From Patescibacteria group bacterium (GTDB taxonomy: Bacteria; Patescibacteriota; Patescibacteriia; UBA11705; JABHMO01): a stretch of DNA of 40,281 nt. The notes below the pieces were generated by a model. It had not been told where the DNA came from and did no database searches. It was given only the letters and a program-made list of their open reading frames with translations. The stretch lies in contig JAHIRY010000017.1 in assembly GCA_018818405.1 (NCBI GenBank), forward strand, positions 71,563 through 111,843, read 5' to 3'. Made by a program: the position numbers and the translations under genes. Below, piece after piece: positions 18,852 to 27,752 of the stretch. Numbering within the stretch: position 1 is the first letter of the stretch; each line of letters starts with the position of its first letter.

Positions 18852-19477
18852 AATGATTTATTTTGTAATTTCTTTTTAAATATTTTTGTAAAAATTAACG
18901 GAGAGACAGTCAACATAATCACAAAGACGATGAAAATCGCAAACACGCTCATCATGTTTCTCAAAAGTTCATAGGATTTCCCAAACACAAATCCGATCAA
19001 AAGATAAAACATCGCCCAAATAATAATTCCCAAAATATCGTAAAAAATAAATTTTCTTTCTTTTTCACCGGCAGCTCCCATATAAAACGGAACAAAGGCT
19101 CTGGTCGGTCCGATAAATCTGCCGATTACAATGCTGAGTCCGCCGCGGTTCAGGAGAAAATCTCCGGCTTCCGGCAAATACAAAAATCTGAATAATTTTT
19201 TTTTGCCGATTTTCAAATCCAATCCCTTGTATCTGCCCATATAATAACTCAGAATATCCGCCACGCCCGCGCCCAGAACTGCCATGGCAAAAGAAACAAA
19301 AATATTGAACTGACCGGTATAGCAAAAAAATCCGAACATAACGATTATTACGGTTCCCGGGAAAATCGATCCCACAAAAGCCAACGCTTCCAAAAACGCG
19401 CACAAAAAAATTATAAAGTATCCGAAATTCGGAAAAATTCCAAGCCAATTTTGAATTTTAAATAATATTTCTTCCAT
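18839..19477 (-). CDS. DedA-family membrane protein
   Basis: 212 aa; GRFIGPTRAFVPFYMGAAGEKERKF. Confidence 0.9.
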   Translation of the reverse strand: MEEILFKIQNWLGIFPNFGYFIIFLCAFLEALAFVGSIFPGTVIIVMFGFFCYTGQFNIFVSFAMAVLGAGVADILSYYMGRYKGLDLKIGKKKLFRFLYLPEAGDFLLNRGGLSIVIGRFIGPTRAFVPFYMGAAGEKERKFIFYDILGIIIWAMFYLLIGFVFGKSYELLRNMMSVFAIFIVFVIMLTVSPLIFTKIFKKKLQNKSLCEK

Positions 19478-19482
19478 CTTTA

Positions 19483-20565
19483 TTACAAATAATCGTGTTT
19501 GTTATCGGTTTTCATTTTTTCCAGCAATTTCTTTATTTCCTGCGCTTTTGTTTTCGGACAAATGAGCAGAGCATCGTCGCTGTCCACTATCACCAAGTCA
19601 TCAATTCCAAGCGTGGCGACAATTTTATTTTTCTTGCCGTAAATAATGCAACCCGAAGTGTCTTCTCCCGCCCAATCCGCGAAAATCAAATTTCCGGAAT
19701 TGTCTGTTCTCGCCTTTTGCGCGTCATACAAAACATCAAACGCTCCCAAATCGCTCCAGCCGAAATCTCCTCTGACAATCAGAACTTCTTTCGGATCTAT
19801 TTTTTCCGTAATGGCGTAATCAAATGAAATTTTTTCCATTTGAGAAAAAGCCTTTTCCACGGTTTCCGCGCTTCCGTTCGCCAATGCGCCGGAAATTTTA
19901 TTCAACAATTCATAATGCGCCGGACTGTATTGTCTGAAAGCCTGCAAAATTTTTCGCGGCGTCCACATATAATAACTCGCGTGCCAAAGATAATTTCCAT
20001 TTTCCAAATACGCTTTCGCGGTTTCAAAATCAGGCTTTTCCGTATGGCCGAGAAATTCATAAATAGCGATACTATCAACGGTTTCCAATTTTTTTCCGAT
20101 CCGCGTATAGCCGAGAACCGTGCTGGCGAATGTCGGCCAGATCGCAATGTCCACCATTTTTCCGGTTTGCCGAATCATTTTATCAGCCAGATTGATTATT
20201 TTCAAAAATTTTTCTTTTTCCGCGATAAAATGATCGGACGGAATGTACGCGATCGGTTCATCGGGAAATGAATTGAACAAATATGCAGCCGCAAATCCCA
20301 TTGCCGGAGCAGTGTCTCTTTTTTCCGGCTCGATTATAAAATTATTCTCGGGAATTTCCGGCGCCAGCGCTCTGGCTGTGGCAAGCAAATCTTTATTCAA
20401 AGAAACATAAATATCATTAACCGAAAAATCACGCAAAAATCGATCAACCGTTTGCTCGAACATTGTCCTTTCTCCGATGATGCGGGAAAATTGCTTCGGC
20501 TGTTTTTCCCTGCTCAACGGCCAGAGCCTGCTCCCGCCGCCGCCGGCCAGAATTACTATTTTCAT
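19483..20565 (-). CDS. Mannose-1-phosphate guanylyltransferase
   Basis: 360 aa; ILAGGGGSRLWPLSREKQPKQF, YIPSDHFI, GDFGWSDLGAFD. Confidence 0.92.
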   Translation of the reverse strand: MKIVILAGGGGSRLWPLSREKQPKQFSRIIGERTMFEQTVDRFLRDFSVNDIYVSLNKDLLATARALAPEIPENNFIIEPEKRDTAPAMGFAAAYLFNSFPDEPIAYIPSDHFIAEKEKFLKIINLADKMIRQTGKMVDIAIWPTFASTVLGYTRIGKKLETVDSIAIYEFLGHTEKPDFETAKAYLENGNYLWHASYYMWTPRKILQAFRQYSPAHYELLNKISGALANGSAETVEKAFSQMEKISFDYAITEKIDPKEVLIVRGDFGWSDLGAFDVLYDAQKARTDNSGNLIFADWAGEDTSGCIIYGKKNKIVATLGIDDLVIVDSDDALLICPKTKAQEIKKLLEKMKTDNKHDYL

Positions 20566-20586
20566 AATTTTAATATTTTCAAAACG

Positions 20587-21405
20587 CTATCTTGCTAAAA
20601 ACATTCCGATTGCCAAAAACATCGCCAGACAAATTCGATACCAAGCGAAAATTTTCAACGAATGATTTTGCAAATATTTCAATAAATGTTTTACCACAAA
20701 AAAACCGAGAACAAAAGAGGACGAAAAACCGATCAAGAAAAACGCAATATCCTGCGACGATAAATAATCAAAATTTATTTTTACGATTTTGAACAACGCG
20801 GCTCCGAAAATTATCGGAATTCCCATCAAAAAAGAAAACCGCGCCGCCTCGCTCCTCTTCAATTTCAAACTCATGCCTGCTACAATGGTAATGCCGGATC
20901 GAGACACGCCGGGAATGAGCGCCAGAGCTTGCGCAATTCCGATATAAACAGATTTCCATCCGCTCAGTCCGGAAAAATCGCGAGTCTTTTCGAAAAATTT
21001 CTCGGCAATGAAAAATAAAATCGCGCCCAACAGCAGAGTAATTATTATTATCTCGGTTGAACGCACATACTTTTCTATTATCGATTCAAAAATAACGCCC
21101 GCGCATCCGGCCGGAATCGTAGCGTAAAAAATATTCAGCGCGACTTTCAAATCGCTCTGAACAATGGATTTTCCCGGGATAAAAATTTTAATTACAGCCC
21201 AAAAATATTTTTTCAACTCTTCGCGAAAATAAATCACCAGCGCGCACGCTGTTCCCAGATGAAGAGCCAGATCAAACGCGACATTTTGCTCTAAATTGAA
21301 ATTTAATATATTATGAAGAATAACCAAATGTCCGGAGCTGGAAATCGGCAAAAATTCGGTAATCGCCTGGACAATTCCCAGAATCAACGCGTATATATAA
21401 ACCAT
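20587..21405 (-). CDS. uppP: Undecaprenyl-diphosphatase
   Basis: 272 aa; QAITEFLPISSSGHL, PGVSRSGITI. Confidence 0.96.
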   Translation of the reverse strand: MVYIYALILGIVQAITEFLPISSSGHLVILHNILNFNLEQNVAFDLALHLGTACALVIYFREELKKYFWAVIKIFIPGKSIVQSDLKVALNIFYATIPAGCAGVIFESIIEKYVRSTEIIIITLLLGAILFFIAEKFFEKTRDFSGLSGWKSVYIGIAQALALIPGVSRSGITIVAGMSLKLKRSEAARFSFLMGIPIIFGAALFKIVKINFDYLSSQDIAFFLIGFSSSFVLGFFVVKHLLKYLQNHSLKIFAWYRICLAMFLAIGMFLAR

Positions 21406-21416
21406 AATTTATTTGT

Positions 21417-21854
21417 ATGATTATTGAATATCAATTTATCGTCCTGCCGCTCATCGCGGTTATTTGCGCCCAATTATTAAAACTCGCAATCAATGGAATT
21501 CGCGGAAAATTTTCCTGGAAAGATCTAGTTTCATACGGAGGAATGCCCTCATCCCACACCGCTTTTGTTACCGCTCTCGCCGCCATTGTCGGATATTTTG
21601 AAGGGTGGAATTCTCCAATTTTCGCGATCGCCTTTATTTTCGGCATCATCGTCGTCAGAGATGCCGGCGGATACAGGCGGATGATGGGAAAACAAGCGAA
21701 AACTCTCAACTCAATAATACAGCAAATCCCGGCCGAATTGAGCTGTCAATTTCCGCATCTGGATGAACGGATCGGACACACTCCCAAACAATTATTTTTC
21801 GGCTCGCTCATCGGACTACTAACAATTGTAATATACATTTTAATAATTTCCTAA
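21417..21854 (+). CDS. Divergent PAP2-family (DUF212) membrane protein
   Basis: 145 aa; GGMPSSHTAFVTAL, RDAGGYRRMMGKQA. Confidence 0.88.
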   Translation: MIIEYQFIVLPLIAVICAQLLKLAINGIRGKFSWKDLVSYGGMPSSHTAFVTALAAIVGYFEGWNSPIFAIAFIFGIIVVRDAGGYRRMMGKQAKTLNSIIQQIPAELSCQFPHLDERIGHTPKQLFFGSLIGLLTIVIYILIIS

Positions 21855-21856
21855 AA

Positions 21857-22720
21857 TCATTTCTGGCAGACCGGACAAAAGCAGGAACTGCGTCCGCCAA
21901 GTTTTATTCTTTTTATAATGCTTGTGCATTTTTTGCACTTCATTCCTTCTCTGCCGTAAACTTTCAGCAACTTTTGAAAATTTCCGGTTTGTCCGCCGAC
22001 TCGGACATAAGTATCAACAGAAGTGCCGCCATGGCCAATGGCTGATTTCAGCACTTCTTTTATTTTTTTAAATAACTTTTTTCTTTCAGCAATTGAAATG
22101 TCGCGGATCAATCTGAAAGGAAGAATGCCGGAAGCAAAACAAATTTCATCAGCGTAAATATTTCCAATACCGGAAATCAACTTCTGATTCATCAAAAAAA
22201 TTTTAATTTTATTATTCGGCCGTTTGTCCATAATTGAATTGAAATGCGCGAAATCAAATTCTTTTTCCAGCGGATCCATTCCGTATTTTTCCAATTCTTT
22301 GTCCAATCCCTTCCTGTCCGTTAATTTCATAAATCCGAATTTGCGCAAATCATTGAAATATAAATTCGTTCCATCGCTGAATTTCAAAATCGCGCGCGTA
22401 AATTTGTTCGGAACCTCGGTAGCGCCGACAATTTCATGTCCGCCGGAAACAATCTGTCCTCTCTTCGGTTCAAAAACCAATTGTCCGGTCATTTTCAAAT
22501 GAATCAACAAAAAAAGCTCTTGATCAAAAGTAATAATCAAAAGTTTTGCTTTTCTATCCACTTTTTCAATTGTCAATGCTTTTAATTTTCTTTTTATCGA
22601 AGCTGAAGGAAAAACATTTTTCTTGAATCCCTGATCGAGCCAAACTTCTTTTATTTTCTTTCCGATTATCCGCTCCTTCAAATCGTTTTTCACTGTCTCC
22701 ACTTCCGGTAATTCGGGCAT
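21857..22720 (-). CDS. mutM: Formamidopyrimidine-DNA glycosylase
   Basis: 287 aa; PELPEVETVK N-terminus, C-terminal Cys4 zinc finger. Confidence 0.96.
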   Translation of the reverse strand: MPELPEVETVKNDLKERIIGKKIKEVWLDQGFKKNVFPSASIKRKLKALTIEKVDRKAKLLIITFDQELFLLIHLKMTGQLVFEPKRGQIVSGGHEIVGATEVPNKFTRAILKFSDGTNLYFNDLRKFGFMKLTDRKGLDKELEKYGMDPLEKEFDFAHFNSIMDKRPNNKIKIFLMNQKLISGIGNIYADEICFASGILPFRLIRDISIAERKKLFKKIKEVLKSAIGHGGTSVDTYVRVGGQTGNFQKLLKVYGREGMKCKKCTSIIKRIKLGGRSSCFCPVCQK

Positions 22721-22775
22721 AGTTTTATTTGTTGAATATTATTTTAATTCAATGAAACGTTTGCGCGAATAAACG

Positions 22776-22798
22776 ACCCCGCAGCAAGCTGTCGGGGT
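22776..22798. repeat. IS200/IS605-type end hairpin (tnpA downstream side)
   Basis: ACCCCG-CAGC-aa-GCTG-t-CGGGGT imperfect hairpin. Confidence 0.5.
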
Positions 22799-22799
22799 A

Positions 22800-23249
22800 T
22801 TAACGAAACAACGACATCTGCTCAGTGTATAATTGCTTATAATTTTTCAAACCCTGATTCTTTATATAATTACTTATACTATTCTCATTCCCCCGTTGCC
22901 CTGCCGTATTTACAAAATATCCATCAGACCAAAATTCTCCACCCCACAATTATTTCTTTACCTCAGGACAACTCTTAAATATCTCTCTCGCTGTTATACT
23001 TTTTATTGTTTGTACTATCTTTTTAGCACTATACATCGGCACAGACTGCACGAAAAAATGAACATGATTCTTGTCCGTACCAATTTCCATAAATCTTATC
23101 TCATATCTCTTGCTTATCTCTAAACAGACTTTCTTTAACTCCGCATCCACTTCTTCCAACTCGAAAACTGAACTCCTGTATTTTGCCGGACATACAAAAT
23201 GATATAACAGAACCGACACATTATGAATTTTATGTAGATATTCGCTCAT
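22800..23249 (-). pseudogene. IS200/IS605-family Y1 transposase (TnpA) interrupted by in-frame TAA
   Basis: MSEYLHKIHNVSVLLYHFVCPAKYR...KNHVHFFVQ...PEVKK-stop-LWGGEFWSDGYFVNTAGQRGNENSISNYIKNQ in the same frame. Confidence 0.8.
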
Positions 23250-23277
23250 CCCTCCATTGTACCACTTACGCAGCAAG

Positions 23278-23805
23278 CCGCGGGGAATTTACCCCAAAGC
23301 GATTAAATATGTGCCTAAACTTGTGGAAAATAAGCAATATTACCAATTTACAGCCATTGACTGCGCTACTCGATGGCGATATTTGGAAATCTATGATGAC
23401 CACTCCAACCTTTCATCAATAAAATTTTTAGAGAAAGTAATATCGATAGCTCCCTTTAGAATAAAAGCGATCAAAACAGACAATGGCAGTAATTTTACCA
23501 ATCGCTACACCGGTTATTTGAAAAGTTCTGATCCGATAAATCCTAAATTGCATGAATTGGATATTGTTTGTCAAAAATATAACATTATCCACTACCTCAT
23601 TGATCCGGGCAAACCCGCTCAAAATGGCAAGGTGGAACGTAGCCACAGATCAGATCAAGAGATATTTTACAACCGCGTGATGTTTACTAACTTACTTGAA
23701 CTTAACCGCAAAATTAAAATTTGGAATAAGCAATATAACAACTTAGAGCATTGCGGTCTTAATGGTAAAACACCAAACGAAATGTTAAAATTATTAACAA
23801 ACTAA
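23278..23805 (+). pseudogene. 5'-truncated DDE integrase-core (rve) transposase, IS481-like
   Basis: AIDCATRWRYLEIYDD, IKTDNGSNF, KPAQNGKVERSHRSDQEIFY; no N-terminal HTH region; abuts the IS200 remnant. Confidence 0.75.
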
Positions 23806-23907
23806 AACCGCCAAATGTGTGCGCTTAAAACAAAACCTCAATTGCACCTTTACGGTAATCCGGGTGTATAGGTAATAAGATATCACTAAATTTACAAAAA
23901 TTCACTT

Positions 23908-24126
23908 ATGATAATAAACGTAAAAGTCACGCCCAGAGCTTCGAAAAACGAGGTGGTGAAAGTTTCTGACAACATATATAGAATCAAAGTGACTGTTCCG
24001 CCGGAAAAAGGAATGGCCAATGAAATGGTAATTCAGTTGCTCGCAAAGGAACTGAAAGTACCGCGCTCAAACATTTCTATAAAAGCGGGCGCAGGAGTCC
24101 GAGAAAAATTAATTGAAATAAAATAA
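23908..24126 (+). CDS. YggU/DUF167-family protein
   Basis: 72 aa; VKVTPRASKNEV, PPEKGMANEMVIQLLAKEL. Confidence 0.88.
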   Translation: MIINVKVTPRASKNEVVKVSDNIYRIKVTVPPEKGMANEMVIQLLAKELKVPRSNISIKAGAGVREKLIEIK

Positions 24127-24130
24127 AAAA

Positions 24131-24156
24131 AGCTCTGAATTCACAGAGCTTTTTAT
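24131..24156 (+). terminator. Intrinsic terminator
   Basis: AGCTCTG-aattca-CAGAGCT then TTTTT. Confidence 0.85.
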
Positions 24157-24225
24157 TTCAAAAAATCTTTTTCTCCACTTTGACAATAATTTTATTCATT
24201 TCACAAGTGTCGTAAAACACAACAA

Positions 24226-24247
24226 CATTGTTCCACGTGGAACAATG
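24226..24247. promoter_or_regulatory. parS site 1
   Basis: Perfect 22-bp palindrome CATTGTTCCACGTGGAACAATG containing the parS core TGTTCCACGTGGAACA. Confidence 0.92.
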
Positions 24248-24554
24248 CAACTGCGCACATTCCCCGCGCAATTTTTTTTTGTAAAATTCCGGCGAAATTA
24301 AAACCTTTTCTTTTCCACTAAACGCAATCCAGTCGCCGCTTCATCATTCCCCAACATTACAAAAAAAAATTTAAATCACAAAATCGTTCAACCGCTGACT
24401 TTCACCAAAACAAACACCGAAAAACTTCCTTAACTTGTTTATTACAAAACAATTCAACGATCCGCAAACTTTCTCACACTAACCCAAAACTACAATTATA
24501 TTTCCACAAAGAAAATCTCAATATATTTTAAATAAAAAATCAAAAAAAAATCGA

Positions 24555-24578
24555 ATTGTCTAGACTGGTGTGTACAAA
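24555..24578. repeat. 24-bp imperfect palindrome, copy C
   Basis: ATTGTCTAGACTGGTGTGTACAAA, related to copies at 33355 and 33473. Confidence 0.6.
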
Positions 24579-24607
24579 CGCAGACAAATTACCCACTTTT
24601 CAACAAC

Positions 24608-24647
24608 TTATCCCCAGTTTACCACGCATTTTCCACACTTATTCACA
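24608..24647 (+). promoter_or_regulatory. DnaA-box-like cluster
   Basis: TTATCCCCA (24608), TTTTCCACA (24629), TTATTCACA (24639). Confidence 0.65.
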
Positions 24648-24828
24648 AAATCAACATAAATAAACACAACACAATTCCAAAAAAAATTCACCGCCCACCA
24701 AAAATTTCAATCCGAAAAACAACATCATTGGAACCGAAACAAAAAATATTGAAATCAACAACAATTAATTTTCAACAAAAGGAACTGAATCCTTCTTCTC
24801 AATAAAACAAAAAAAAATCAGCATCCCT

Positions 24829-24850
24829 GCTGTTTCCAAATCATCACTGA
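24829..24850 (-). terminator. Terminator-like hairpin of the tRNA-Arg(CCT) transcript
   Basis: On minus strand CAGCA-ggga-TGCTG followed by a T-tract. Confidence 0.55.
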
Positions 24851-24927
24851 AATTCCGAACCCCCTAAAATCGGTTAATGGCTCGCCAGGAACCAACAAAA
24901 CCTTCGCTTATCCGAATCCAAGTTAAT

Positions 24928-24996
24928 GGCTTGCCATGAACCAACGCAAACTTCGCTTATCGTCCATTCTCAACTTAAAAAGCGTTTGGTTCATGG
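24928..24996 (-). repeat. tRNA-Arg trailer repeat, copy 2 (66/69 identical to 27412-27480)
   Basis: Aligned by eye; contains inverted repeat CCATGAACCAA...TTGGTTCATGG. Confidence 0.9.
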
Positions 24997-25068
24997 TGCT
25001 CTCGGGCGGAATCGAACCACCATCGTATCCTTAGGACGGATCCGCTCTATCCATTGAGCTACGAGAGC
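24994..25068 (-). tRNA. tRNA-Arg (anticodon CCT), CCA encoded
   Basis: Cloverleaf on minus strand GCTCTCG...CGAGAGCACCA, loop GTCCTAA, T-loop TTCGATT. Confidence 0.93.
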
Positions 25069-25091
25069 ATTCACCCCAGACCAACCAGCAA

Positions 25092-25111
25092 AATGTTCCA
25101 CGTGGAACATT
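25092..25111. promoter_or_regulatory. parS site 2
   Basis: Perfect 20-bp palindrome AATGTTCCACGTGGAACATT. Confidence 0.92.
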
Positions 25112-25348
25112 CACGCCCCACAAACTCGACACAAATCAACGTTTTGCGTAAATCTTAAGTAAACTTTGCGTCGTAAAACATTACACTAATTTCAAAATAT
25201 TATCTGTGTGCGCATCTTACAATTTTCCCCGCTTTTTTCCTGTGCTTTTTTGCCGCAACTTTTTGCTTTTTGTTCATACGCTTAATTCTTTTATTTCAAA
25301 ACCGAACAAATTAATCTTATATCAAACCGTCGCTTATAGCAATCACAC

Positions 25349-25858
25349 TTAGCGAACATACAAATACAGGGGACAATAATTTTCTTTTCTATCAATTTTC
25401 GCCGGATTCCATCCGTCAATCGGCCAAACATGAACCAATACCCTGGCTCCCGGCCTTAATTCCGATTCCAATTTTTCCCTTAATTTAGGAAATGCTTTCG
25501 GCAAAAGAAAAATAAAAACAACATCCGCATCTCGCAAATCAGCGCTCCAAAAACTCTTGAACCTGATTTTTACATTGATCTTTTTCCCGGAAAATAATTT
25601 TCTAAACTTCGCTAAAAACAAAGGAATTATTGATATTTCAAATCCCTCGGCAACCGCGCCCAGCTCTGCGGCGGGGAATAGGAGCCGGCCGTCGCCGCAA
25701 CCGAGATCATAAACTTTTTGTCCCTGTTTTATGTCAGCCAATTTCAAAAAACGCGCCACATCAAACTTTTTCGAGGGAACCCATGGCGCGCCGGATATTC
25801 CAGCGTAAGCAAAACTGCAAAGAATAACGAATATTATTAAATAAAAAATAATTTCCAT
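25349..25858 (-). CDS. Membrane-anchored class I SAM-dependent methyltransferase
   Basis: 169 aa; N-terminal TM then VYDLGCGDGRLLFPAAELGAVAEGFEI. Confidence 0.85.
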   Translation of the reverse strand: MEIIFYLIIFVILCSFAYAGISGAPWVPSKKFDVARFLKLADIKQGQKVYDLGCGDGRLLFPAAELGAVAEGFEISIIPLFLAKFRKLFSGKKINVKIRFKSFWSADLRDADVVFIFLLPKAFPKLREKLESELRPGARVLVHVWPIDGWNPAKIDRKENYCPLYLYVR

Positions 25859-25865
25859 GCAGTTT

Positions 25866-26135
25866 TTATTTTTTTTTACTTTTCATCAGCATACCGATGC
25901 TCAAACCCAGTGCAGCCGCGAAAAAAATCGCTCCGCCGAAGCAAGGCGTAAAAAACGGATTAACCGCATTTACCGCGCATCCGACGGAACAATCTTTCGA
26001 TTGAATCCAGCTGATCAACTCCATGACAAATACTGTCCAAGCTAATAATGTTCCGACGATCAAAACAAAAAATTGACTCAAAACTAACTTTTTCATTTTT
26101 GTAATTTTATTTATTTTACCTGAATATTTTAACAT
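25866..26135 (-). CDS. Hypothetical small membrane protein
   Basis: 89 aa; two hydrophobic segments. Confidence 0.55.
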   Translation of the reverse strand: MLKYSGKINKITKMKKLVLSQFFVLIVGTLLAWTVFVMELISWIQSKDCSVGCAVNAVNPFFTPCFGGAIFFAAALGLSIGMLMKSKKK

Positions 26136-26432
26136 TTATTTTTCGGGAAACAAAGTAATTACTCAATAATCAAAACAAAAATATAGCACTTGCATGCTAT
26201 ATTTCGTAATTCAGCTATTCAATGCTTGCAATTTTTTCCGTCCCCGGACAACGCGATACAAACAATGAAAATTGCCGACAACAAACAGATGAATGGCAAC
26301 ATGGAAAATTGGTTACTATTAACAAGCAAGCATAGCATTGCCAGGTGCGATTGTCAATGATTCCAAATTCATTCACATTGTAATACGAATCTTTTGCTAT
26401 TAACTTTCATTGTTATGCTATAATTCAAATAT

Positions 26433-27356
26433 ATGGCAAATATTGAAAAACAAAAACTCATCATCGATACTGATCCGGGGCATGATGACGCACTGGCGAT
26501 AATGCTCTTGGAAAAATCCGGCTTGTTTGATATTCAAGCGATTACAACCGTTGCCGGCAACAGTACAATTCAAAATACCACAAACAATGCACGCTACATT
26601 TTGGATTTGCTGGACAGCAAGATTCCGATTTATTCCGGAGCAAATGCTCCGCTGACGAGAAAGTTGATTTTGGCGGAGGTTCACGGACCGAACGGATTGG
26701 CCGGAGCAAACATTACAAAACAAGAACCGCTTACCGGGACGGCGGTTGAGCGAATTATTGAATTAGTGAAAAACAATCCTCATGAAATTTCTATTCTCGC
26801 CATTGGTCCGCTAACAAACATTGCCGACGCCCTTACCCGAGACAGTTCCATTATTCCCTTGATACGAGAAATCGTAATTATGGGCGGAGCGATAGCAGTG
26901 CCCGGAAACAAGAATCGCGTGGCTGAATTCAACATCTTTGTTGATCCCGATGCCGCTGACATCATATTCCGCGCGCCAATAAAAAAAACGCTTATCCCCT
27001 TGGATGCGTGCAATAATGTATTTCTTTCAATCAATGACTTTGAAGAATTAAAAAATTCTCCGCTTTACCGACCGATCAAAGAAATGATGGCTCATTATAT
27101 ACAAGGAATTCTCAATTTTGAAAAAACAAGCGGCGCGATTATGTATGATCCTCTTGCAGCGTATTTTTTCATTAATCCGGTGGCATTTGAGACGGAAATG
27201 ATGGACATAAAAATTGAAACGCAAAGTGAACTGACCAGAGGAATGACCGTGGCGGAAAGAAGATCCTGGGGAGAAAAGAATCCCAATGTTTTAGTGGCGA
27301 AATCAGCTGACAGAGCCGAGTTCACAAAAAATTTTCTCGAGATATTAAACCGTTAA
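26433..27356 (+). CDS. Inosine/uridine-preferring nucleoside hydrolase family
   Basis: 307 aa; IIDTDPGHDDALAIMLL, ILAIGPLTNIA, EFNIFVDPDAA. Confidence 0.95.
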   Translation: MANIEKQKLIIDTDPGHDDALAIMLLEKSGLFDIQAITTVAGNSTIQNTTNNARYILDLLDSKIPIYSGANAPLTRKLILAEVHGPNGLAGANITKQEPLTGTAVERIIELVKNNPHEISILAIGPLTNIADALTRDSSIIPLIREIVIMGGAIAVPGNKNRVAEFNIFVDPDAADIIFRAPIKKTLIPLDACNNVFLSINDFEELKNSPLYRPIKEMMAHYIQGILNFEKTSGAIMYDPLAAYFFINPVAFETEMMDIKIETQSELTRGMTVAERRSWGEKNPNVLVAKSADRAEFTKNFLEILNR

Positions 27357-27369
27357 ACATAATAAAAAC

Positions 27370-27398
27370 AAAAAAATCAGCACTTCTGCTGTTTTTTT
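27370..27398. terminator. Bidirectional terminator (nucleoside hydrolase / tRNA-Arg)
   Basis: aaaaaaATCAGCA-ctt-CTGCTGtttttt. Confidence 0.7.
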
Positions 27399-27411
27399 AT
27401 TAATTCTTCAC

Positions 27412-27480
27412 GGCTCGCCATGAACCAACGCAAACTTCACTTATCGTCCATTCTCAATTTAAAAAGCGTTTGGTTCATGG
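27412..27480 (-). repeat. tRNA-Arg trailer repeat, copy 3
   Basis: 66/69 identical to 24928-24996. Confidence 0.9.
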
Positions 27481-27552
27481 TGCCCCCGGCAGGAGTCGAA
27501 CCTACGTATCCGGCTTAGAAGGCTGGTGTTCTATCCGTTGAACTACGGGGGC
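27478..27552 (-). tRNA. tRNA-Arg (anticodon TCT), CCA encoded
   Basis: Cloverleaf on minus strand GCCCCCG...CGGGGGCACCA, loop CTTCTAA. Confidence 0.94.
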
Positions 27553-27655
27553 GTAATATAAAAACTAAAATCTCAAATAACAAATTACAAATTACAAATA
27601 AACTTCAAGCAATGTCAGCTATCAATTATCTTCACATCAGGCGAAGCCTTGATTG

Positions 27656-27688
27656 TCACCCCGAGCGCAGCCGCGCGAAGCCGAGGGG
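27656..27688. repeat. Dispersed CHPERS-type intergenic repeat
   Basis: tCACCCCGAGCGCAGCCGCGCGAAGCCGAGGGG; translates as the familiar spurious CHPERSRAKPRG string. Confidence 0.6.
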
Positions 27689-27752
27689 CAAGCTTCGACT
27701 AACGATAACATCACTTATAAAACTACTACATTTCACTCCGCTTGTCAAAAAC

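Larger units (their letters stand above)
24127..25348. other. Candidate chromosomal origin/centromere region (oriC/parS-like)
   Basis: Long AT-rich intergenic region with two perfect parS palindromes, DnaA-box-like cluster and gene-polarity switch. Confidence 0.6.

Noticed and set aside
22950-23276. Alternative genetic code explaining the TAA inside tnpA
   Set aside because: TAA and TGA both terminate normal genes elsewhere in the window, so a simple nonsense mutation is more likely.
24127-25348. CRISPR array in the A/C-rich intergenic region
   Set aside because: No regularly spaced direct repeats; the repeats present are parS palindromes and the tRNA trailer copies.
26191-26212. Hairpin ATATAGCA-cttgca-TGCTATAT as a terminator or operator
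   Set aside because: No T-tract and no adjacent gene end that clearly uses it; kept only as a note.
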